Of a stretch of 64,000 bases of DNA, positions 47,621 to 57,603 are shown in pieces. The translations under genes were made by a program, and so were the position numbers. This DNA comes from Rhodosporidiobolus odoratus (lineage: Eukaryota > Basidiomycota > Microbotryomycetes > Sporidiobolales > Sporidiobolaceae), in NCBI GenBank assembly GCA_034387635.1, contig JAOANU010000011.1:466501-530500 (forward strand), read 5' to 3'. The notes under the pieces were generated by a model that worked only from the letters and a program-made list of their open reading frames with translations, did no database searches and was not told the DNA's origin. The first letter of the stretch is position 1. Each line of letters opens with the position of its first letter.

Positions 47621-49206
47621 ATGCAGGGGGAGCCCAATCGCGTTTTGCCTATAGAACCGCGTAAAGTAGTCGAGCCTGGTGCGGCTGACTGCCTGGCTGC
47701 GGCCATCGCTTTCGACCACTTGCTGCGCGAACATCACGAGCAGAGTCGAAAACCGACTCCTTTGTACGCTATACAAGGTGAGTTTGGTTTTTCCCCTCCT
47801 CCAGCCACAACCGCGCTTAATCTACCAGTATGTGTCAGGTGGTGTGGCTGTGGCAGCCCTTACCAGGAACTACACTCTAGTCATACCTGAAAGCATTGGC
47901 AACCTCGGCAAGATCAACTTCGGCCGCGAGACCAAGGACGTCGATGTTGACCTCAACTACCGCGATCCTGCGGCACTCTGGGAAGCAATTGGAGGAAGGC
48001 GCTGGCCTCCCTTTGAGCCGTACGGGACTGTAGGCCCTTTTTCTGTTTTTCGCTACTTCTTTTGATCCGGAGTGTGCTAGTCGCTGAACACTGCCCTTCC
48101 TGGCAGCACCCTCCAGGTGGATGGGGTCCTGGTGAGTTTGTGCTCAGCGAGAACCGCCAAAAGTACTACTGGAGACGTCCTCAGTCAGCTCCGAATCTGT
48201 CCTTTTCCCTGTTGGTTCCCCCCACTAATATCACCGTTCCCCCAGTGAGTACCGAGGCGACGTACCTTTCGACATTCATGAAAGCAATGGCGCGAAACCG
48301 TTTCGCGTACAAGCTCTGTATCCTCATCTACAACCATTCGACGGTCGCCTTACCCGCCGCGTCTCGATTCTTAGCGACGACTTTCCCGTCAGACGAATTG
48401 CTCACCCGGACGCATACCTCGCGACCCAGACCGCTGCAGCTGGGGCTATCACCATTCATCGCGCTCCTATCATCATTCTGCTGAAGCTCGACGCTAGTCC
48501 TCGCTCGGGCGGGCTCAATGGCGCGGTGTGGAAGGATCTCCTCGATATTCGCCTGCTGTTCGAGACTTACGACAGGACGAAGGAAGAGATTCTCGATCTC
48601 GACGACGCTCAGGTGAAGTGGTTCATGGACGAACTCGACCCGACAGCCCATCGCCGGTTGCTCGAAAAGGCTCGCAAGCTGGTTGCAGGGGCGAACCTGG
48701 CAAAGGAAGTCGCCCATTGGGAACTGGACAAGTATAAGGATCGCTTCGTTAACAGAACGTCCTCGCAAGCTATGGAAATAGAGGCGTGGGATGATCAAGT
48801 TGATTCCCTCGCCCAGCGGTATGAAAAGGCTTTCGAGAAACTGGTCAACATGCTTGCGGTGCGCTTCGCCTTTCTTTCCGCTTCCTGATATGCCGCTGAC
48901 AGTCGTTCCTTTGGGCGAGAACAGCGATCCAGACACACTCAGGTTAGGCGTCCCTTTCGCTCTTCTCCATCTCCAAAGGGAACCTTCCTTCGACCCCTTG
49001 CATGCACACCGCTTGCTCTGCGACTCTTACTCCCTTGCTTGGGATTAACGATCCCGCTAACGACCCATCCTCCCTTGCAGCGTTCAATTGCACATCTTTC
49101 CTCCTTCTACCCCCGCGCCCGTTCAGACTTTGCTAGTGCGAGCCTTTGGGCATGAGCCTCTCGTCGAGCTAGCAGTAGCGTCTGAGGGCTTCTTCAACCT
49201 TCTGAG
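47621..49206 (+). CDS. Predicted nucleotidyltransferase-fold protein, uncharacterised
   Basis: No named family recognised. From the ATG at 47621 (MQGEPNRVLPIEPRKVVEPG) a 61-nt intron (47778-47838) joins YAIQ to GGVAVAALTRN. It then reads NFGRETKDVDVDLNYRDPAA. A GG motif after a beta strand followed about 30 residues later by R-x-T-x-D-V-D-V is the usual active-site pattern of the nucleotidyltransferase (MNT/AbiEii-like) fold. The later FPVRRIAHPDAYLATQTA, IIILLKLDASPRSGGLNGAV and WKDLLDIRLLFE (K...R...KD..DI..L) agree with that fold. The C-terminal half is helical (ARKLVAGANLAKEVAHWELD). Exon joins at 48026-48245 and at 48858-48900 are uncertain; the end SEGFFNLLRRCHFVE at 49206 is the best reading. 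It could be RNA-, protein- or antibiotic-modifying; unknown. Confidence 0.55.
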
Positions 49207-49388
49207 GAGATGCCACTTTGTAGAATAGGGTCGTGGCGCCTTTCGTACTTTCCTGTTGATCTCGATGCCGCTTTCCTGTGTTTACAAGACGTCTCGCAGG
49301 ATCTTGCCATTCCTGAAGAGAATGCCGGTGCGCCGAAGGTACATAAGTCAAGAGTGAGCTCGCACGAATATGTCGAAGCGCTCGCCGG

Positions 49389-50563
49389 CTACAAGAACCT
49401 GCCCACGCCCTTCACCTCATAAGCCGCCCCAGCGTCTTCGAGTTTGTACTGTATAGGCGGTGATGGGTCCAGAGTGAACGCCTCCTCCAGCAGCGCAGGT
49501 CCTCGATGTACGGTGATCTAGTAGACCAACGCGGGTTGATTAGTCACAAGAGAAAACCAGATGTGAAGCGAGTGGAAAATAGTAAAAGGGCGTACCTCTC
49601 CTCTTGTCCCCCCCGCACCACCGCCTGTTGACAGTCCGGTCACTTCTATCCATGCGTCGCTATGTTGCAGGATCTGCCGGAAGAGGTATTGGTCTTCTGC
49701 ATCTTCAAAAGGTGTTGATGCGAACGCGGACGAGGAGGGATTAGGCGGGAAGGAGGGTGAGAGGGAGTCGGCGTGGAGGAGGGAGACCAGGGAGAAGTCC
49801 GTCTGCAGCATTCACGCGGGATTAGCCTGCGACGAAGAAAAGCTGGAGCGAGCGGGAGATGGCGAAGAAGCCTAAGGACGTACTGCGTCGACTGCCGCTT
49901 TCACAGCTCTCCACCAGTTGACCACGTCCCTCACACCATCTCCTCGCCATGCCAATGCGCTGAGATCGTCCACGATCACCAGCGCCCCTTCGCCTTCTTC
50001 GTCGCTGCTGGATGTTCGCAGCATGTCGCAGATCGAGGTGTATAAAGACGAGAATGGTTGCGATGGCGAAGAGGCGTCTACGAACGAGAAGCGACCGGCG
50101 GCTATCTCTGACGGCAGCTGTATACCCTGTAGGCCGGTAAGGGGAAGAACAGAAAGAATGACCAAGCGAAGAGAGCATCAGCAGGCGGAGGCAAGCACGC
50201 AGCGAGACGAATGAGGCAATCATCTCCACATGGAAAGGATCCGTCAAGCAAGACGGAAGAAGCTGAACATACATTCTTACGCAACAACGCCGCCCAGTAT
50301 TCCTCTTTTTCCTTCACGCCTATTAGGACAACCTTTCTCCTTCCTTCCCCAGCTGTTCGTCCCGTATACCATCCAGCCATTCCGTTCTGACTTTGCGGTC
50401 GCAGTGCCCTGTGTACAAATTGTAGTAAGGCGAACTGGGCGGGTGCTTCGAGAGTATCGGTAAGGAGGACGGCGGTTCGAGGTGGAGGTAGAGGTGAGCG
50501 GGTGGCACCGCCAGCGGAGCTAGCGGGGCGAGAGAAGGTGACAAAGTCTGTCGGGCGACTCAT
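49389..50563 (-). CDS. ELP6: Elongator complex subunit Elp6-like
   Basis: RecA-like, catalytically inactive subunit of the Elp456 ring that supports tRNA wobble-uridine modification. MSRPTDFVTFSRPASSAGG is followed by TAVLLTDTLEAPAQFALLQF, VVLIGVKEKEEYWAALLRKN, then GIQLPSEIAAGRFSFVDASS, GALVIVDDLSALAWRGD (Walker-B-like strand ending in DD, as in Elp6), TDFSLVSLLHADSL, AWIEVTGLSTGGGAGGTRGE and ITVHRGPALLEEAFTLDPSP. Walker A is absent, as expected. Three or four introns. It ends VKGVGRFL at 49389 and converges on the plus gene ending at 49206. Assignment by overall motif order; no other fungal family fits as well. Confidence 0.75.
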
Positions 50564-50859
50564 TCTGTCCCTAGTGGAGATGGCGGGGTGGGAACCGGAG
50601 TCGATGAGAGAAAATAAGAGATGGCGGAGAACAGCGATGGTAAGCTGACGGACTACGTGACTAGGCGCGTGGGCGAAGACAGGGAATCTGAGCTCTATAC
50701 TAGCTCTACAGACCGATCAAGCGAGATCGAGGGTAGTACAAGGTCAAAAGGTTTCTCTCCTCCTGCTGAATCCTCCTTCTGTACACGACAAGCCCAGGTA
50801 CTAGGCTATCCGGGCGGCGACTGTGCACAATGGACGCTTGTCAATAGTCTCCAGTGTGT

Positions 50860-51117
50860 ATGGTATCGATCCACGGCCCCTCTGCACCGTACTCCCGTCC
50901 CCGTTATTTCGGTGACCAGCAACCGCCTTCCGAAGGGCGCGAGCACATTGGAGGCTTTGACCAGGGTCGCACAGTCTCGAATCCCCGCCTCGTAATTTAC
51001 ACGCTGTCATGGGCTGCTTTCCTTTTCATTCCAACTTTATCCGGATCACCCAACCGCCTTGCATTGCTCCGACTCAGGCGCCTTCAGAGAGTCGCACTGG
51101 AGCAAAGGCAGCGCTAG
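50860..51117 (+). CDS. Possible small membrane protein (85 residues)
   Basis: Open frame from ATG 50860: polar N-terminus with APYSRPRYFGDQQPPSEG, a hydrophobic segment around VIYTLSWAAFLFIPTLSG, then a basic tail RLALLRLRRLQRVALEQRQ. One membrane helix with a positive C-terminus is seen in small mitochondrial proteins. No family recognised; length and chance expectation in GC-rich DNA make this weak. Confidence 0.25.
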   Translation: MVSIHGPSAPYSRPRYFGDQQPPSEGREHIGGFDQGRTVSNPRLVIYTLSWAAFLFIPTLSGSPNRLALLRLRRLQRVALEQRQR

Positions 51118-51737
51118 AGAGCATTGATGCCGGGGTGGATCAAGATCTGCCTCAGCTGTGATCGCGGTGCGTACACCTTAGTCTCGCCTCTTCTGCCTAT
51201 TTTTGCTGTCCGTTGCTTTTGCAGACTAACACCTGCGTACCTTTTGCCTGGATGTCAGAAGACTCCGCACCAGTACGCCTCTTGCAGTGTAGGCGCTGTA
51301 AAGATGCTGGAAAGCAGATTTGGTATCGCAGCCGGTCCGTTCTCTTCCTCCCTTTCTCCGGCTTGATCAATCAGGTTCCTACTATATTGACGCGCTTTGA
51401 ACGAAAGCGGCTAGTCTGAGCCGGGTTCATCGAAAGACTTTGAGCCTGGCAGGCGTAAGTGACGCCGATATCCCGGAATCAATCTCAAGGCTCTCTTTCC
51501 CCTCCGCATTTCCCACACCGGACGAAGCAAGACTCGTACGATCAGGATAGAACGAGGTAGATAAATTGCGGCAACAAGCGGAAACGGCCCAGCAGAAAAA
51601 AAAGTGAGAGAAAGGGCACTCGAAAGAAAGCTACATCAAACGGACCAGTAGTGAAACAGCGAGTTCAACCCGAGGTACTGCTGAAAGCGAAAGAGAAGAT
51701 AGTAGAGAAGCGTGAGCGTCTATGGTCGGAAAGAGCC

Positions 51738-51785
51738 AAGGGGAAGGGCAAGGGCAAGGGGAAGGGGAAGGGGAAGGGGAAGGAA
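51738..51785. repeat. Hexanucleotide GGGGAA/GGGCAA repeat
   Basis: About eight units of AAGGGG or AAGGGC in a row on the plus strand, just beyond the stop of the minus-strand serine-rich gene, so it lies in that gene's 3' flank as a CCCCTT tract. Confidence 0.85.
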
Positions 51786-51832
51786 GTGGGAGGAGATTTA
51801 TCACCGGGAAGCGACCGGAATTGTGTTGCCTG

Positions 51833-54181
51833 TCACGCCTCCTGCCCCGCATCAGCACCATCAGTCACGCTCGGAGCCCTCCTCGCCGTCGTCCAACTCC
51901 CCTGCGTCATGAAACTCGCCTCACTAATCGTAGTCGCCATCGAGAAATTCAGTTCTCGACTTCTCCTTTGAGGCGGAGACGCAGAGTTGGCATCGGAAGA
52001 GCTTGACGCCGCATCGGTTGATGAGTCGGAGAACGGAGGTGAAGACGGGGCAGAGGTTTGAGGGAAATGGAAGTATTCGGTCAAGGGCCGATGTTTTTGG
52101 CCTTCCGAGTCTGCGGAGGAAGGCGCGGTGGGAAAGAGTGGAGATGGGGCAGCGCTAGCCGTAGGGGTCGGAGCGAGCGTGATAATCTGCGGCGGAGGGC
52201 TTGCGGCATTCGAGGCGCGACGAGCGAAGAGTGAAGATACAGGAACCGCGGCTGGAGTGGCGGGTGATGGTGTAGGGGTACTGAAGCGAGGGAGGTTGGG
52301 CAGGTCGAGGTCGAGAGTAAGCGAAGGGGCGTCCGAGAGTCTTGCGGAACGGGGAGGAGACGGATGAGACGAGTTTCGTGGTGGCGAAGCTAGAGAGGCA
52401 GCGGCCGGCACTGGAGGTGGAGAGATAATTTTGGGTTCGTCTTCTTCGTCTTGCACGTCTAACGGCGGTGGAGGAGGAGGCGAAGGACCTCGCTGCATCA
52501 CCAGCGGGGCAACCCGTCTCGGCGGACTAGGCGGCGGCGTGCGGCCATCAACCCTGGCGAGGGGCGAAGAGTTGCTCATCCTGCTGGCATTCGATCCACT
52601 CCTGCCCCTGCCTTGCGGCCTTTCTGTCCCTCCAGGCTGTAAAGCGAGTGAGACGGAAGATGTGGCGGCGTGGAATGTCGGAGGTGATGCGAAGGGCGGT
52701 TCCGCAACTCCGGATCCATACCCATATGCGCCCAGCGCTTCTCGCGAAGAAATGAAGGCGACTTGCTGAGGCGTGGGTCCGGAGCGAGGGTAGATGAAGG
52801 AAGAGTGGACTGCAACCAAGACGAATTGCTGTTCAGGCTGCAAGTCAAGAAAAGCGGAGCGGGAAGCAGAACACACCGAAGGAGTTCGGCAAAGGAGCCG
52901 AGATATCCCTGCCCCTGAGACTCTGCGCCAGACTGACATTACTTCCGCTCGCCAACTGTGCCGTACTCCCGCTCGCTGGTCCACCGAACTGACCGTATGG
53001 GCTCCTCCCTGCCCCTGCTTCTCCAGGCGTCAGACTCGCGTTACTGGCGTTTCTCGACCCTGATCCAAGAACCCTCTGCAGAGTCGACGAGCGAGCACGA
53101 CCGAACCCGAGGGAGTTTGTGGGAGAATGTGAAGGAGAAGGTGGAGAGAGACTGTTGATCGGGGTGGAGTGCGTTGCTCGATGACCTCGAGAGTAGCCCC
53201 AGGTCGAACGGAGAGCGACGGGAGGATGCGAGCGGTCGCGGGGCGAAGAAGGGGATGCTGGAGGCGAAATGTTCTCGAGCCCGTTCGGCGGAAGGTCGAT
53301 CAACCCGCTCCGGCTAGCAAAGGGGGACGACGAACCGGGAGAATGGGAGACGTACCTCGAGAGAGGGTGCTGTGCTGGTGGTGTGGCTGAGAGCGGGAGG
53401 GACGAAGCGAGACGAGTTGCGATAGGCGCAGAAGCGGAACGAGGTCGGTTGCCGGAAAAGTCGGCTGCGGTCGGAAGGTGCACAGGCGATAGATGGTGGC
53501 GCGAGGTGGAGCGGTAAGAGTGCCCTGCATCTGTCGAGAGGTCCATGCTCGGCCGCATGCTCGAGGGACCAGCCAGGAAGTCATCGTCCTCCTCTCCCTC
53601 CCCTTCATCCTCGATCGAAGATTCGCCGTCTTCCTCCTGTCCGACCTCCTCTTCTTCCCTGGAAGGGTACTCGGACAGCGTCAGTTCCACTTGACTCTTG
53701 AACAAGCTCATCTCTTCCTCCCCGGGATTCTTCGAATCTGCGAAGGCAGAGGAGAAGAGAAAACAGGAAAGCGACCAGGTTAGTTGTGCTTTTTTCCGCC
53801 TGTCCTTGTTTGGCTCTCCTCAGAAGTTCAGATTCCGAGCACGAGTTCGACGCACATAGTGGTAACCCTACTGGACTAGCCGTCCTCCTCCTTCGTCGCC
53901 TCCTACTCTGCCTCGGCGCAGGCTGGGCAGTGACCGGCCTATCCGCCCTGCTGATCCCGCTCGGCGCGTGATGACTTCTGAGGGTTGGTATTTCTCCATG
54001 ATTGGTCGAGCGGCGTGAGATAGACGGGGAAGAAGCAGTTGAAGCTGAGCGAGGTAGAGGGTCGGCAGGGAGAAAGTGCTAACCAGAATAAGAAAAAAGT
54101 CAGCGCGACAGGGCAAGGGAGAGAAGCGGATAGGATGCGTACTTTGCGTAGAAATGCGCCAAAGCGTTTCCTGACTGTCAT
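51833..54181 (-). CDS. Serine/proline-rich low-complexity protein
   Basis: No family recognised. Exon 1 is MTVRKRFGAFLRK (basic helix); exon 2 HFLPADPLPRSASTASSPSI to an RRRRRRRTASP patch. A third join (GTGCGT donor in TAT; CTTCGCAG acceptor) gives YSKNPGEEEMSLFKSQVELT. Then an acidic block (EEEEVGQEEDGESSIEDEGE), many SP/TP sites, SYRSTSRHH, and in the last exon VLVAVHSSFIYPRSGPTPQQ, an acidic-rich LTLDLDLPNLPRFSTPTPS and REALGAYGYGSG. About 690 residues, mostly disordered. Repeated SP/TP motifs suggest phosphorylation by proline-directed kinases; a signalling or cytoskeletal scaffold is a guess. Confidence 0.75.
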
Positions 54182-54815
54182 GTGCTGATTGCGGGAAGTC
54201 CCGAGTCGCTAGTTCGCCTAGGTGGGAGACGGCCGGAGGAACGGTCGTCGACTGTCGCTAGCGTTTGGGTAGAGGGCTAGTGTAATAGCTGAGTAGGGTA
54301 AGAGTGCCTTCGGAGTGTTTACAGTGCGCAGGACGTGGATCGGAAGCCGAGGGTTCGGCTTGTTGTCGACTGCGGGCGGTTCAGCGAGGCGGGGTGCGTG
54401 AAGAGAGATCAAGTTGACACGCTCAACGGTGAGCTTTACGGCCTTGCTGGAGATCCAACGGCGGTCTTGTGAGGCAAAAATTCTTATGAGGAGGGTCGAA
54501 CGCGAAGAAGGGACCACGGAGGCACGGAATAACGGAACAACGGAGTCGATCCACCAGAGCCGAACCAGTGCTCGCTGAACCCTCTCGACCACCAAATGCA
54601 GCGAACAGCACAAGCAGAAGGCAGCCAGTGGGTCAAGCGAGAGAGCCAGCTAGTGACGAAAGCTGCGTCCCTCTGAGCGTATTTCCCGTTTTTCTCCTCC
54701 CTCTCCTGTGCCGGCATGATCCCGAGCATGTGCAGTGAAAAAGGATTTTTGGCACGCATCCATTACCGCACCTCGCAATAGCCCTCTGCCTACAACAACA
54801 CAGCGGCGAAAGCAT
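54182..54815. other. Intergenic, no gene seen
   Basis: Between the start of the serine-rich gene and the RPS17 stop, both on the minus strand. Short frames only; nothing recognised. Confidence 0.4.
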
Positions 54816-55987
54816 TTAGTCCTGGCGACGGCCAAGACCGACAACGTTGCGACGGCCGGGGCGGTCGAACGAGGTCTGGGGGGCGACAACGCTGACGGGG
54901 AGGCCGTCGAAGCCGAGGGACTTGAGGAGGTCCTTCGTGTCGGGGTCGACCTCGAGGGGAACGCCCTGGGTGTCAAGAGCGGAGACCTCCGGGACTGGAG
55001 AGGGAAAAGGAAGAGCGAGAAAAGGGGTTTAGCTAAGGAACAGGCTGGCATGCAGACGAGGAACGTGGCGCACCGTAGTTGTCCTTCCTCTCCCTCTCCT
55101 CCTCCTGGAGCTTGAACGAGATACCGGGGACGGGACCACGCTGGATACGCTTCATGAGGTGGGTGGTGAAGCCGGCAATCTTGTTGCGCAGGCGCTTCGA
55201 GGGGATGATGGCGACCTCATCGCAGATCTTCTTGTTGACGTGGCTGTTGACGCGATGCGAAGGAGGTGCAGGAAAAAAAGGCACCGGACAGGACGAGGTG
55301 GGGCGGCAGTGGAATGAAGGCGGAATCGACGGAGGCAGACGCGGGAATAGTTGAGGTGACGCAGGGCAATACATGCAAGGGAGGATGCTGTCAGTTTTGC
55401 GCAGCGCGGAAGAGACCAGAGAAGAGCCACGCACAAGTCAAGGGTCAAACGAGGGTAGTACTTCTCGATGACGACGCGGGAAGCGCGCTTGACGGTCTTG
55501 GTACGAACGCGGCCCCTGCATTACCCATCGCAGCATCATCCGACAAGCGGTCAGTCAATGTACTCGATTAAGGTCGGTAAGGGTGGTGCTCTTGAGTGCG
55601 GGTTCGGGTAGTTGAAGGTGCAGTTGCGATGCGCCTATTTCAAGGCCGGCAGGCAATGAGCTGCACCGTATAGCCATGCTAGTACACCCACCGCCTAGCC
55701 CATTGCTTCCCTGCTCTTCTGCTCGATCTCCCCTGACCGCCTGCGCCTGGTCCACTTGTACTCGCTGGCCGTCCCGCCTCATCACCCCGCCAAACCCGTT
55801 TGTCCGATCCCCTGACCGTCATTCCAACGCGGTTCTGTCCTTCTGAGAGCGGTCCGGTGCATATCGAGGCGAGGCGAGGGTGAATGGGCGAGCGAGGCAA
55901 AAGTCGCTGGAGGTGGTCGGGGGATGTTCGAGTTGCCGGTGGGCGGTCGGTAGGGGCGGTAGGGGGTCAAGGCGAGTAGCCTTACAT
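54816..55987 (-). CDS. RPS17: 40S ribosomal protein eS17
   Basis: Component of the small ribosomal subunit. The start codon is split: AT at 55987-55986, then a 470-nt intron (55985-55516, GTAAGG..TGCAG), then G at 55515, giving [22 protein letters not shown], exactly the eS17 N-terminus. Next intron (GTGCGT..CAACAG) leads to [39 protein letters not shown] and [13 protein letters not shown], and a last exon [20 protein letters not shown] ends [12 protein letters not shown]. About 143 residues, normal length. A long first intron at the start codon is common in fungal ribosomal genes. Divergent from RPS22. Confidence 0.96.
55516..55985 (-). other. Intron splitting the RPS17 initiation codon (470 nt)
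   Basis: Between AT and G of the start codon. It is much longer than typical introns here. It contains a single GTGATGA (minus strand, near 55785), like a snoRNA C box, but no D box at the right distance. A pyrimidine tract is not prominent at the 3' end, which reads CGATGGGTAATGCAG. Confidence 0.8.
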
Positions 55988-56473
55988 TGTTCCAGAAGAG
56001 TGCGGCGAGCTCGGGTGCGAGGTTCACGAGAGGAAAGAAAAGAGCTTCCTCCGGGTGGCCCTCGACTTGTAAAAATCCACTCGACTCTCTCTCTTCTTCT
56101 TCGTCTCTAGGCCAACTCTCCAGCTTACTGCACCAGCACCAGGTTAGTCATCCTCTTCGGCTTTCACTGCTCGACCGACCGCCCCCCTCCTCACCCGTCT
56201 TGTCCCTCATCAAACAGTCCCTTCCTTCCCCTCCCCGTCTTCCATTTCGACCCAGCTCTTTGCACACCGCTCCGTCCGGTACGCATAGAGCTTCAGCATT
56301 GCCAAATGATTTACGACGCCATGGCCCGCACTCCCTGTACTGGCAGGGACCGGGTCTGCGACACTCTTCTCCCTCCCTGATTCTGACCCTTTTCTGTCCC
56401 TCTTGTTCTCTTTCTCACCACAATGCAATTGCGCGCTACCGGATGCGTCGGAAATGGATAATCTTGTCTAGCC
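55988..56473. promoter_or_regulatory. Divergent promoter of RPS17 and RPS22
   Basis: 486 bp between the two start codons. On the plus side CACCAG|GTTAGT at about 56142 and TTGTCTAG at 56471 suggest a 5' UTR intron of about 330 nt in RPS22. The true shared promoter is then only about 55988-56100. No canonical ribosomal-protein element was recognised with confidence. Confidence 0.5.
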
Positions 56474-57367
56474 ATGCGTGTCTCCGTTCTCGTACGTGCC
56501 CGCTACCTGCTCCTTTTGTCCAAGCTCGTCGTCGCATTCATCTGTAGGGTACGAATGTTCCGAGACGACCGGCTGACGCCTCCAATCCCTGCAGGCCGAC
56601 TGCCTCAACAACATTGTCAACGCTGAAAAGCGCGGCAAGCGTCAGGTGCTCATCCGCCCGTCGTCCAAGGTCATCGTCCGCTTCCTTACGGTCATGCAGA
56701 AGCATGGCTACTTGGAAGAGTTTGAGGAGATCGACGACCACCGCTCGGGCAAGATCGTCGTCCAGCTCAACGGTCGCATCAACAAGTGCGGTGTCATCTC
56801 CCCCCGCTTCAACATCCGTCTCCCCGAGGTCGAGAAGTGGGTTTCCATGCTCCTCCCCGCTCGTTCGTTCGGTTACGTTATCCTTGTAAGTACTCGTTCC
56901 CCTCCATTCTCGCCCCTTCCCGTTCCTCCGCGTCTCTGCCAGCTACCGGCGAGGTATCCTTCTCCGCGTCACTATCCTTGGCCGGCAAGGTATTTCTTTC
57001 CTTCGACGGCAAAGTGTCTTCGCCCGCAAGGTGTTCCTAGGAGGTGTATTATTACGGGCAAAACATCGTGCCGGAAAGGTGCTCGTGCTAACTCGTACCT
57101 CGCTCCTACAGACGACCTCCGCTGGTATCATGGACCACGAGGAGGCTCGCCGCAAGCACGTTGCCGGCAAGGTGCTCGGTTGTGCGTCTTCTTTTCCACC
57201 TCAACAGACGCCAGTTCACTCCATGTCCTTTTTTCTTTTCTGACTTCCGGTTTTTCCCACCGCTGTTTCGTTGCGGCATTCCTTCCCACGCGCAGTCGGT
57301 GAGTCTTTCGGATCACATCGTCCTTCCGCGCAAGCACTGACCTGCTTCTTCGTTTGCAGTCTACTAA
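56474..57367 (+). CDS. RPS22: 40S ribosomal protein uS8
   Basis: Small-subunit protein binding 18S rRNA. MRVSVL, then after a short intron [76 protein letters not shown], then across a 226-nt intron (56886-57111) [20 protein letters not shown] and, after another intron, FY and the stop. About 130 residues, the family length. The usual N-terminus is MVRxSVL; here one residue fewer is coded. The intron before TTSAG contains degenerate copies of the exon motif GCCGGCAAGGTGCTC. Confidence 0.95.
56944..57087 (+). repeat. Degenerate GCCGGCAAGGT repeats within RPS22 intron
   Basis: Five or six units, each resembling the downstream exon word TGCCGGCAAGGTGCTCGG (57162-57180): near 56944, 56980, 57004, 57021, 57053 and 57069. 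Spacing ranges from about 16 to 36 nt. The last unit differs from the exon at only one or two positions. Confidence 0.7.
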
Positions 57368-57603
57368 ACGGCGAAACTGGGAATTTTGGCGCGAAAGGCG
57401 GGAAGAAGCGAGTTGGTCGGGGTGTTACGGGCTGTGTGCGCGGAAGCAATGCAGTCGGACGCCCAGAGTGGCTGGTTCTGCCCTACTCATGGTCTTGCCG
57501 GAGAAAAAGACTCGGCTACTGCTCGATCCGCTTTCCGCTATTCCGCTTGCTCCTGTTCCCTTGCGCCGTCCTCGTCTGCCTTTATTACGCCAACTCGTAT
57601 AGT

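Larger units (their letters stand above)
50564..51832. other. Unassigned region with one small possible ORF
   Basis: 1.27 kb between ELP6 and the serine-rich gene. Besides the small frame at 50860-51117, the plus strand has scattered pieces with decent splice sites (GTGCGT at about 51168, TTTTGCAG at about 51224) but every joining I tried meets a stop. The right end (51738-51785) is a hexanucleotide repeat. Confidence 0.35.

Noticed and set aside
49210..49422. C-terminal extension of the nucleotidyltransferase-like gene
   Set aside because: This frame overlaps the antisense end of ELP6 and follows an in-frame stop of the better reading.
55530..55790. Possible intronic C/D snoRNA in RPS17
   Set aside because: A single C-box-like GTGATGA exists, but the only nearby CTGA on the same strand is more than 200 nt away; no terminal stem or C'/D' boxes seen.
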